The translations under genes were made by a program, and so were the position numbers. The notes below the pieces were generated by a model. It made no database searches and was not told the origin of the DNA. It saw only the letters and a list, made by a program, of their open reading frames with translations. From Candidatus Saccharicenans sp. (GTDB lineage: Bacteria; Acidobacteriota; Aminicenantia; Aminicenantales; Saccharicenantaceae), in NCBI GenBank assembly GCA_024653215.1, contig JANLFU010000005.1, positions 1 to 64,000 on the forward strand: 64,000 nt of DNA, read 5' to 3'. Each line of letters opens with the position of its first letter. Position 1 is the first letter of the stretch. Below, one piece after another: positions 1-7,614 of this stretch.

Positions 1-1
1 A

Positions 2-793
2 AAAGAGCTTGACCTATTTGCCAACGTCCGGCCGGTGCGCGTTCCCAAACAGGGCATAGACTGGATCTTCTTCAGGGAAAATACCGAAGACCTGTATGCC
101 CTCGGCCCGTACGGCATCGAGGTCGATGAAGATATCGCCATCGATTTCAAGCTGATTTCAACCCCGGGATCAGACAGAATTATCCGCATGGCCTTTGAAT
201 ATGCCCGCAAGAATAATCGATCCAAAGTTACCTGCGTGACCAAAGCCAACGTGGTCAAGACCACCGATGGAAAATTCCTGGAAATCTTCTACAACATGGC
301 CAAGGAATACCCTGAAATACAGGTTGATGACTGGTACATCGACATCATGACGGCCAAGCTGGTTGACGAAAAACGTCGCCGGGAATTCCAGGTTCTGGTG
401 CTGCCTAACCTGTACGGTGACATTCTGACCGACGAAGCGGCCGAATTTCAGGGCGGTGTGGGCACGGCCGGTGCGGCCAACATCGGCAAACAGTACGCCA
501 TGTTTGAGGCCATCCACGGCTCGGCTCCCAGAATGGTCCAGGAAGGCAGAGCTCAGTATGCTGACCCGGCCAGCATGATCAGGGCCGCGGCCATGCTCAT
601 CAATCACATCGGTTACGTGGAAAAGGCCCGGAAGCTGGAAATGGCCCTCGACATCTGTGGCCAGTATGAGAAAAAGCTGGTCATCACCGGGCGTCCAACC
701 GGGGCTACCGGCAAGGCCTTTACCGACTACCTGATTGAATGGCTGAACAATCCCAAGCTCGAGGAAACATGGGAAGGTTACGTTAAAGGCTGA
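2..793 (+). CDS. icd: isocitrate dehydrogenase, 5' end cut off by window
   Basis: Converts isocitrate to 2-oxoglutarate and CO2 in the TCA cycle, reducing NAD or NADP. The frame is open from base 2 (KELDLFANVRPVR...), so the true start lies before the window. The isocitrate/isopropylmalate dehydrogenase signatures are plain: FRENTEDLYALG, the KANVVKTTDG catalytic-lysine region, LPNLYGDILTDEAAE with the metal-binding aspartates, and HGSAP near the cofactor site. HGSAPRMV differs from the HGTAPKY of the NADP-type E. coli enzyme, so the cofactor cannot be fixed from the sequence. A 67-base gap with no terminator leads to mdh, which suggests one transcript. Confidence 0.93.
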   Translation, partial: KELDLFANVRPVRVPKQGIDWIFFRENTEDLYALGPYGIEVDEDIAIDFKLISTPGSDRIIRMAFEYARKNNRSKVTCVTKANVVKTTDGKFLEIFYNMAKEYPEIQVDDWYIDIMTAKLVDEKRRREFQVLVLPNLYGDILTDEAAEFQGGVGTAGAANIGKQYAMFEAIHGSAPRMVQEGRAQYADPASMIRAAAMLINHIGYVEKARKLEMALDICGQYEKKLVITGRPTGATGKAFTDYLIEWLNNPKLEETWEGYVKG

Positions 794-860
794 TTGCCGT
801 CAAAAATACCCGTTACCGGCAAACAGCAGAAACAAATAATCGCAATTTAAGGAGTACGAA

Positions 861-1793
861 ATGCGTAAGAAGATAGCTTTAATCGGCGGCGGGCAGATCG
901 GCCAGATCCTGGCCATGCTGGCCGCCCAGAAGGAACTGGGAGACATTGTCATCCTCGATGTTCCCGGTTATGCCAACGTTTGCAAAGGCAAAGCCCTGGA
1001 CCTGATGGAAATGGCCCCGCATGGAAACTATGACGCCAATATCATCGGGACCTCTGATTACAAGGATATCGAAGGGGCCGACGTGGTCATCGTTACCGCC
1101 GGCAAGCCCAGAGAGGCCGGCATGACCAGGGAAGACCTGCTCAACGTCAACATCAAGATCATCGCCGAGGTAGCCAACGGGGTCAAGCAGTACGCACCCA
1201 AGGCCTTCTGCATCATCGTCACCAACCCCCTGGATGCCATGGTTTATGTCTTCCATAAGGTCACCGGGTTCCCCAAGCACCAGGTCATCGGCATGGCCGG
1301 CACCCTGGACACCGCTCGCTGGAGAGCCTTTATCGCCATGGAACTCGGGGTTTCAGTGGCTGACGTGGCCGGAACCGTGCTCGGAGGCCATGGTCCGGAC
1401 ATGGTCCCCCTGCCCCGTTTAACCACTGTCGGCGGCGTTCCTCTGACTGAAATTGCCACACCCGAACAGATCGAGAAGCTGGTCAACAGAACCCGGGAAG
1501 CCGGGACTGAAATTGTCAAACTGTTTGGCAAGGGTTCGGCCTTCTTCAGCCCGGCCTGGAGTGCCATCGTCATCGCCGAATCTTACCTCAAGGACAAGAG
1601 ACGCGTACTTCCCTGCGCCGCTCTGTGCGAAGGTGAATACGGAGTCAATGGTCTGTTCATCGGCGTCCCCTGCCTGATCAGCGCCAAGGGCATGGAAAAG
1701 ATCTTCGAAATCAAGCTGACCGAAGAAGAAAAGGCCCAGTTCCAGAAGACGGTAGCCTCGGTTACCAAGACAGTTTCCGAATGTAAGATCTGA
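861..1793 (+). CDS. mdh: malate dehydrogenase, LDH-like type
   Basis: Interconverts malate and oxaloacetate with NAD in the TCA cycle. At 310 residues it has the normal length of the LDH-like family. The N-terminal Rossmann motif GGGQIGQ is at residues 9-15, and an acidic residue (D33) ends the second strand, which points to NAD. Substrate and catalytic elements follow in order: KPREAGMTREDL (substrate arginines), VTNPLDAM, GTLDTARWR and the catalytic histidine in LGGHGPDMVPL. The start is fixed by AAGGAG, 7 bases before the ATG. It follows icd and is closed by a strong hairpin terminator, so icd-mdh is probably a unit separate from sucCD. Confidence 0.95.
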   Translation: MRKKIALIGGGQIGQILAMLAAQKELGDIVILDVPGYANVCKGKALDLMEMAPHGNYDANIIGTSDYKDIEGADVVIVTAGKPREAGMTREDLLNVNIKIIAEVANGVKQYAPKAFCIIVTNPLDAMVYVFHKVTGFPKHQVIGMAGTLDTARWRAFIAMELGVSVADVAGTVLGGHGPDMVPLPRLTTVGGVPLTEIATPEQIEKLVNRTREAGTEIVKLFGKGSAFFSPAWSAIVIAESYLKDKRRVLPCAALCEGEYGVNGLFIGVPCLISAKGMEKIFEIKLTEEEKAQFQKTVASVTKTVSECKI

Positions 1794-1821
1794 ACCGGCC
1801 TATCATTACCGGCAAATAACC

Positions 1822-1855
1822 AGGGCGGAGCCACCGGGCTCCGCCCTTTTCTTTT
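1822..1855 (+). terminator. rho-independent terminator of icd-mdh
   Basis: A perfect 11-base inverted repeat (AGGGCGGAGCC / GGCTCCGCCCT) with a four-base ACCG loop is followed by TTTTCTTTTT. It lies 29 bases after the mdh stop on the same strand. Confidence 0.92.
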
Positions 1856-2014
1856 TATGATAAATTCACAAAGCCAAATCTCAGCCCCATCCTGGAGCAA
1901 TACCCGAACCCTCAGCAGGCAGGAGTCCCGACGGCTTCCAGCCACAAGATTCCAGTGGAATATCGGCCAGAAAATTTATAAAATTGAAAGCCTGAAGATA
2001 CTTAAATTTAAGCC

Positions 2015-3181
2015 ATGCTGATACATGAGTTCCAGGCCAAGAATTTCCTGCGAGAATTAGGCTGGAGAATTCCGGCCTCGGCCCTGGCTGAATCGGCAAA
2101 AGAAGCCAAACGACTGGCCATAGAACTGGGCTGTCCGGTGATGCTTAAAGCCCAGGTTCTGGCCGGTGGCCGGGGCCAGGCTGGAGGTGTGCAAAAGGCT
2201 TCCACCCCGGAAGAAGCCGAAAGGCTGGCCAGCAGGCTGCTGGGCAGCAGGCTGATTACGGCCCAGACAGGAGCCCAGGGCCTTCCGGTTAACAGTCTTC
2301 TGGTAGAAAAGGCCATTGGCCTGAAAAAAGAATATTACTGTGGCCTGGCCGTTGATCGGAGGAATGAAACCCTGGTGGCCATAGTCAGCCGGCAGGGCGG
2401 ACTGAATATCGAAGAACTGTCCGGGTCCAGACCCGAGCTCATCAAAAAAATCTATTTTGATCCCGATGGAGGGTTAAAACAGTTCCAGTCCAGGCAGCTG
2501 GCCTATTTCCTGGAACTTCCAGAAAATCTGGTCAAGGACTTCGTGGCCCGGATGAAACGTCTGTCCGAATTCTTCCTCGAAAAGGACCTTAAACTACTGG
2601 AGATTAACCCTCTGGCCTGGAGCGAGGATGACCAGCTACTGGCGGTGGATGCCAGGATGGACTTTGATGATTGCAGCCTGGCCCGCCACCCCGAACTGGC
2701 TGCTCTCAGGGACGAAAGCCAGGAAAACGAGCTGGAGAAACGGGCCAGAAGATTTGGACTGAACTACCTAAAGATGAACGGAAGCATAGGCTGCCTGGTA
2801 AACGGCGCCGGGCTGGCCATGGCCACCATGGACATCATCCAGCATTTCGGCGGTCAACCGGCTAATTTCCTGGACATCGGAGGCGGGGTAACCGAAGAAG
2901 CCGTCAGCCAGGCCTTTGAGCTATTGCTTTCGGATAGCCAGGTGGTCTCGGCCCTGATAAACATCTTCGGGGGTATAGTACGCTGCGACCTGGTGGCCAG
3001 GGGTGTGCTGGCCGCGGCCAGCCGGATTTCTCTGAATCGGCCGGTGGTGGTCAGGCTGGAGGGAACCAACGTGGCCGAGGGCCGCCGAATCCTGGAAGAG
3101 TCGGGCTTGCCATTTATCTTCGCTGCTGATTTTGAGCAGGCAGCCAGGCTGGCCGTGGAATTAAGCGGGCAACCGAGATGA
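2015..3181 (+). CDS. sucC: succinyl-CoA ligase, beta subunit
   Basis: ADP/GDP-forming succinyl-CoA ligase beta subunit; with SucD it interconverts succinyl-CoA and succinate with nucleotide triphosphate synthesis. The 388 residues match the E. coli protein in length. The N-terminal ATP-grasp part has the nucleotide loop KAQVLAGGRGQAGGV (about residues 45-59) and the metal-binding LEINPLA segment. The C-terminal ligase domain has FLDIGGG and INIFGGIVRCD. The stop overlaps the sucD start by four bases (ATGA), so the subunits are translationally coupled. The ATG has only a weak Shine-Dalgarno sequence, but the N-terminus MLIHEFQAKNFL fits the family start. Confidence 0.95.
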   Translation: MLIHEFQAKNFLRELGWRIPASALAESAKEAKRLAIELGCPVMLKAQVLAGGRGQAGGVQKASTPEEAERLASRLLGSRLITAQTGAQGLPVNSLLVEKAIGLKKEYYCGLAVDRRNETLVAIVSRQGGLNIEELSGSRPELIKKIYFDPDGGLKQFQSRQLAYFLELPENLVKDFVARMKRLSEFFLEKDLKLLEINPLAWSEDDQLLAVDARMDFDDCSLARHPELAALRDESQENELEKRARRFGLNYLKMNGSIGCLVNGAGLAMATMDIIQHFGGQPANFLDIGGGVTEEAVSQAFELLLSDSQVVSALINIFGGIVRCDLVARGVLAAASRISLNRPVVVRLEGTNVAEGRRILEESGLPFIFAADFEQAARLAVELSGQPR

Positions 3182-4059
3182 GCATTCTGATCGACGCCAA
3201 TTCAAGAGTCCTGGTGCAGGGACTGACCGGCAAGGAAGCCACCTTTCATGCCCAGAGAATGCTGGAATATGGAACCAGGCTGGTGGCCGGTGTAACCCCG
3301 GGAAAAGGAGGCCAGGTTCACCTGGGCCTTCCAGTATTCAACACCGTGGAGGAAGCCGTCCGGGCCGAGGCGCCGGAAGTCTCAATAATTTTTGTCCCTC
3401 CCCTGGCCGGGGCGGAAGCCATAATGGAAGCAGCCGAGGCCGGGATTAAGCTCATAGTCTGTATTACCGAGGGAATTCCGCTTCTGGATATGCTCCGGGC
3501 CAGGAGCTGGACAAAAAAATATGGGACCAATCTTATCGGGCCCAATACCCCCGGCCTGATTTCTCCTGGCCAGAGCAAGGTAGGGATAATGCCCGGTCAC
3601 ATTCACCGTACGGGTTCAGTGGGCATCATTTCCCGTTCCGGAACCCTGACCTACGAGGCCGTCAACCAGTTGACGACCATGGGACTCGGCCAGAGCACCG
3701 CTGTTGGCATCGGTGGCGACCCGGTGGTCGGACTGAAATTCGTAGAATTGCTGGAAATGTTCAGGACAGATGAACAGACCAGGGCCGTGGTTATGATAGG
3801 TGAAATTGGCGGCCAGGCTGAGGAGGACGCTGCCGATTACCTCAAAGCTTCAGGCTATCCCAAGCCGGTGCTGGCCTACGTGGCTGGAAGGACTGCTCCG
3901 CCGGGCAAACGGCTGGGTCATGCCGGCGCCATCATAGAAGGCCGGCAGGGTTCGGCCGGAGATAAGATCGACCGCCTCCGAGAGGCCGGAGTTAAAATAA
4001 TTGATAACCCGGCCCGCATCGGGCTTATGACCGCAGAACTTCTGTCGGCCCGTCCTTAA
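3178..4059 (+). CDS. sucD: succinyl-CoA ligase, alpha subunit
   Basis: CoA-binding alpha subunit of succinyl-CoA ligase, which carries the phosphohistidine intermediate. At 293 residues it is close to the usual 289. The N-terminal CoA-binding Rossmann domain includes VQGLTGKEATFHAQRM and VAGVTPGKGG. Next come GPNTPGLISP and the Ser-Gly segment SRSGTLTYEA, and then the active-site histidine in LGHAGAII (about residue 243). It starts inside the sucC stop (ATGA). No clear terminator follows before the convergent gene ending at 4150. Confidence 0.95.
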   Translation: MSILIDANSRVLVQGLTGKEATFHAQRMLEYGTRLVAGVTPGKGGQVHLGLPVFNTVEEAVRAEAPEVSIIFVPPLAGAEAIMEAAEAGIKLIVCITEGIPLLDMLRARSWTKKYGTNLIGPNTPGLISPGQSKVGIMPGHIHRTGSVGIISRSGTLTYEAVNQLTTMGLGQSTAVGIGGDPVVGLKFVELLEMFRTDEQTRAVVMIGEIGGQAEEDAADYLKASGYPKPVLAYVAGRTAPPGKRLGHAGAIIEGRQGSAGDKIDRLREAGVKIIDNPARIGLMTAELLSARP

Positions 4060-4149
4060 AACACTGCCCTTTTCCCGAAGACTTCAAGACAAAACGGTTT
4101 GATAAACCAGAGGTAGAAAATAAGGTCTCCGGAAGAGAACAAACAGGCT

Positions 4150-6315
4150 TTATGGTATCCTGGAAAATCTGATTGTCCAGCTAACCGGACCACTGGTCGT
4201 GGATTTTAGAGTGACTATTCGGAGTGAGCCCTGGCCCCTGGTGCTTTCCAGCTGAGCTCCTTGAACTTTAATTTCACCCGGGTTCCATCCTGGAGTTAGA
4301 TAAATATACAGGTCATAAGGATCTTCGGCCGTCAATTGACTTTTTCCGGACAATTCATCGCCCTCACACCTTAAATCTAAGAGGTCCGGGCCTCCACCGG
4401 TCAAATGGCGGCTGGTGGCCAGAAGCTGGGGATGGGACAGCCTCTCCCTGATTATAAAACATTGAGAGCGGTAAACCGGGTCGAGGGAGCCAGGCTCAAA
4501 TCCCCCGTTAAAACTTCCGACCAGCTGCTTGGACCAGAATTCAAACACAAAATATTCTTTCTGGTCGTCCAGCCCCAGGTCAGAAAACCTGATTTTCTTT
4601 TCGCTCTCTCCGGTCCGACCCAGCACCAGCCAGTTCTCAAAGGGACGAACGATTTCCAGCGACCAGAGGTCGCAGGCCGGTCTCAGCCCGGCGTCAAAGG
4701 GTCTGGGCCCGGAACCGCTGACTTCCTCACCCACCCGGCTGATCAAACTGGACCGTGAGGGGTCAACGTCAAAAATCTGGCCGGGCACCGTCCAGAGAAC
4801 CGGGGCCGCTCTCCGGGCCGGCTCAACGGCCGGGCTGTGATAGACCGCGGGCTTGTCAGTAAGGAGCAGAATGGAACCCGTAAGAGAGGTCACCAGAAGT
4901 GAGCGGTATCTCTCCTCGTCCAGCTGAATATGGTCGGGGTCATTCCTCCAGACCACGTTATTCCAGGAATTGAACTGGGCCAGCCCGGCATAGGAAAAGC
5001 CGTCGGTGCCGATCCGGCAGCCGTCCAGGAGACCCACCAGCTCCGGCCTGATCCCCCAGCAGCCGAGAAGATAAGACTCCGGTCCGATCTCTTCCCGGAT
5101 TACTTCAACATACCTTCTAAAGGCCTTCTCCCGGTCTATCTTTTTTCGACTGAAGTACCCGCTGTGGGCATTGTAACCCTCGTAGCGCAGGTGGCGCAGG
5201 GCATCCACCTTGAAATACTCCCAGCCCTGGTTTCTGAGGGTCCGATAAACCGGACGCACGATTTCATCCAGGGCTTTTTCAACCGAGCCATCGAGGCTGT
5301 ATTCAACCCAGTTGCCCCGACCGGGTTGTCCGGAATCGTCCTGGACAAACCAATCGGGATGAGCCCGGATAAAATCAACCTGTTTGAAAGCCACATTGGT
5401 CCACAGGCCGGGGACCAGTCCTTTTCCCTTGAGGTAAGAAGCCAGGAAAGAAAGCCCGCGGGGAAACTTGTCATTGGCCTGAAGCCAGAGTTCCGGCAGT
5501 CCCTCCCCTCGCTGATAACCGTCATCAATCTGCAAGAGGTTATAACCAAAAGGCAGGAGCTTTTCAACCATGGTCTCAGCCGTTTCCACTATGTCAGCTT
5601 CAGTCACCCGGTCATAGAAGGCAAACCAGGAAATCCACCCGGCCACCGAATCCTGCTTAAGGCGATAAGTCCTGGGTTCATAATATTTCAGGCCGCGATG
5701 AAGGCGATAATATGCCGGCCTGAACCTGAGTATAATCTCACTGCCGTAAGCTTCAATGGCGTAGATTCGCCCCTCAGGATTCTCTTCCAGCGGTGAAACT
5801 TGAACCCGGGGTCCAGAATCAACCGAAAGCACCCAGTCATTCCTGCGGTCATAGACCGCCCGGTTCAGGCGACTGCGGCTCAGTCCGGACACGTGTCTGA
5901 CCACGACCGGTCCCGAATCGCTCCGGTCAGCCTGGCAGGGAAAAGATTCGGCTGAGGCCTTAGCCTGGCCGGTTAGTCTTAACCTGCTTCCCCCGTCTGC
6001 GGTCAGGGCCACAACTCCGGTCAGGGCCTTTCCATCCTGGAAAATATTCCTGGTAACGGAAAAAGTCCCGTTCTCGGTCATGACCTTTCCGGTGAATACC
6101 GGCTCTCCCCTGTATTCGATTATGATTTCATGTCCTTTTAGCTTGATTTCTGGCGCGACATTGTAAGCATCGGTCGGATGGGAAACCCGACCGCAGCCAG
6201 TAAGCAGCCAGCAAAAGGCCAGAAGCAACATGATCAGCCTGATCCGGGTACGGCCGGAAGCATATAGGTAAAAGTTGCTGGTGAAGGTCTTATAGACCAT
6301 AGTCAGTTTTTTCAT
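4150..6315 (-). CDS. clan GH-D (GH36-like) glycoside hydrolase lipoprotein, putative alpha-galactosidase
   Basis: Predicted secreted glycosidase of the alpha-galactosidase superfamily (GH27/GH36/clan D). A basic N-terminus and a hydrophobic stretch lead to lipobox LLTGC with Cys41, so a membrane-anchored lipoprotein is expected. A beta-rich domain occupies roughly residues 50-220, followed by the TIM barrel: LLQIDDGYQ, WTNVAFK, the probable nucleophile D371 in YFKVDAL, and the probable acid/base D438 in RIGTDG. A C-terminal beta domain ends the 721 residues. AAGGAAACC sits about 8 bases before the ATG and supports this start. Substrate is inferred only from clan membership; alpha-galactoside or related sugars are plausible. 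It is divergent from the secreted hydrolase gene at 6602. Confidence 0.8.
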   Translation of the reverse strand: MKKLTMVYKTFTSNFYLYASGRTRIRLIMLLLAFCWLLTGCGRVSHPTDAYNVAPEIKLKGHEIIIEYRGEPVFTGKVMTENGTFSVTRNIFQDGKALTGVVALTADGGSRLRLTGQAKASAESFPCQADRSDSGPVVVRHVSGLSRSRLNRAVYDRRNDWVLSVDSGPRVQVSPLEENPEGRIYAIEAYGSEIILRFRPAYYRLHRGLKYYEPRTYRLKQDSVAGWISWFAFYDRVTEADIVETAETMVEKLLPFGYNLLQIDDGYQRGEGLPELWLQANDKFPRGLSFLASYLKGKGLVPGLWTNVAFKQVDFIRAHPDWFVQDDSGQPGRGNWVEYSLDGSVEKALDEIVRPVYRTLRNQGWEYFKVDALRHLRYEGYNAHSGYFSRKKIDREKAFRRYVEVIREEIGPESYLLGCWGIRPELVGLLDGCRIGTDGFSYAGLAQFNSWNNVVWRNDPDHIQLDEERYRSLLVTSLTGSILLLTDKPAVYHSPAVEPARRAAPVLWTVPGQIFDVDPSRSSLISRVGEEVSGSGPRPFDAGLRPACDLWSLEIVRPFENWLVLGRTGESEKKIRFSDLGLDDQKEYFVFEFWSKQLVGSFNGGFEPGSLDPVYRSQCFIIRERLSHPQLLATSRHLTGGGPDLLDLRCEGDELSGKSQLTAEDPYDLYIYLTPGWNPGEIKVQGAQLESTRGQGSLRIVTLKSTTSGPVSWTIRFSRIP

Positions 6316-6391
6316 CGAAGGTTTCCTTTTTCCGTTAGTATATCTTGACTGGTAGCCGGGAAGACAACCTGTTTACTGATTTTTCCCGCCA

Positions 6392-6421
6392 ATCATAAAA
6401 CATATTTTTCAGAAGTGTCAA
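6392..6421 (-). promoter_or_regulatory. sigma-70-type promoter for the glycosidase gene
   Basis: On the minus strand a consensus TTGACA (6416-6421) lies 18 bases from TATGAT (6392-6397). This predicts a leader of about 70 bases before the ATG at 6315. Confidence 0.6.
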
Positions 6422-6509
6422 TTCAGGCCGGCTGTTTGATTAGAATTGATGATGAGGTCCCGCTCTCCTGCACTGGAGCCGCCCGGCCAGGAAAGGCACT
6501 GCTTAAACT

Positions 6510-6541
6510 TTGAAGACCGGGGCCGTTAATGGATATATAAT
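6510..6541 (+). promoter_or_regulatory. weak candidate promoter region of the MBL gene
   Basis: A -10-like run TATATAAT (6534-6541) lies about 60 bases before the GTG start. The only -35-like element is TTGAAG at 6510-6515, 18 bases from TATATA. The match is modest. Confidence 0.35.
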
Positions 6542-6601
6542 TTTGTCAGGGCCTGTGGTATAAAGAAGAGGCAAGAATAAGAATAATAAAAGGAGGGCTC
6601 T

Positions 6602-7525
6602 GTGAGAGATTTGCGCTCAAAGAAAATTATATTAAAGGGTTCAGTCAGGTTGGTTGCCGCGGCCATGGCCTTTATACTGTGTTTGACCATGGCCACAGGC
6701 CTGACCCTGGCCCAGCAACCCGGCTCCCCACCGCCTCTGGCCATAGAAAAAATCAAGGATAATGTTTACATTATCAAGGGAGGGTCGGGGGCCAATTGTT
6801 TCCTGATAACCGGAAAGAAAACCAACCTGCTGATTGATGCCAAGATGACGCCCGAGTCCTTTAAGGACATGCTGGCCGAAATACAGAAAATCTCAGCCCG
6901 GCCGCTGGGAATGATTATCCTGACCCATAGCGACGGAGACCACGTTAACGGGCTGAGGGGACTACAGGAAAAAGTTAAGATTTTATCTCATCGAAAGACC
7001 TACGAAGAAATGTTGCCGGCGGTGGAACAGACCCCGGAACTCAAGGACATCCTGCCAACCGAAACCTACGAGGGAAAGAAGCTGCTTGATTTTGAGGGCA
7101 CCAGGCTGGAACTCAGGAACTTCGGGCCGGCTCACACCAGCGGTGACACCATCATCTTCATCCCGGGGAGCCGGGTGGCCATCGCCGGCGACCTGATGTT
7201 CTACGGCCGGGACCCGCTGATTCACAAGCACAAGAACGGAACCTTTTACGGTTACCTGAATACCCTGCAGGCCATGCTCGACTACCGGCCAGAAATTGAA
7301 ATCTTCCTGTCCGGTCATGCTGAACCTGCGGGGCGCCAGGAAGTGGCCGGCCTGATCGCCAGCCTGAAAGACAAAGAAGCTAAAATCCGGGAAATGATGG
7401 AACAGGGCAAAACCCTGGATGATATCAAAGCAGCCTTCGGAGTGCAGCCGCCACCATCCGGTTCGCAGGTCAGGCGCCCCCCTCTGGTAGAAATTATTTA
7501 CCAGGAAATCAAAGAAAAAAAATAG
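6602..7525 (+). CDS. secreted metallo-beta-lactamase-fold hydrolase
   Basis: Predicted exported metal-dependent hydrolase of unknown substrate. GTG start, set by AGGAGG six bases upstream. A long basic n-region and hydrophobic core (residues 15-37) end at TLAQQ, a likely signal-peptidase I site. The MBL fold follows: LLIDAK, the metal motif HSDGDH at residues 109-114, H178 in GPAHTSGDT, D197 in AIAGDLMF and H239 in LSGHAEP. The second position of the usual HxHxDH is Asp rather than His, a variant known in some MBL subfamilies. Antibiotic hydrolysis is not implied. It may share a transcript with the DUF5107 gene 89 bases downstream. Confidence 0.85.
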   Translation: MRDLRSKKIILKGSVRLVAAAMAFILCLTMATGLTLAQQPGSPPPLAIEKIKDNVYIIKGGSGANCFLITGKKTNLLIDAKMTPESFKDMLAEIQKISARPLGMIILTHSDGDHVNGLRGLQEKVKILSHRKTYEEMLPAVEQTPELKDILPTETYEGKKLLDFEGTRLELRNFGPAHTSGDTIIFIPGSRVAIAGDLMFYGRDPLIHKHKNGTFYGYLNTLQAMLDYRPEIEIFLSGHAEPAGRQEVAGLIASLKDKEAKIREMMEQGKTLDDIKAAFGVQPPPSGSQVRRPPLVEIIYQEIKEKK

Positions 7526-7614
7526 GCCTTATATAAAATCGCCGGCTCAGGACCTGACCGGGATGATCCCTTTCAGGTTCCGCCATACGGCCGGCCTCAG
7601 TCTGGAGAAATAAC

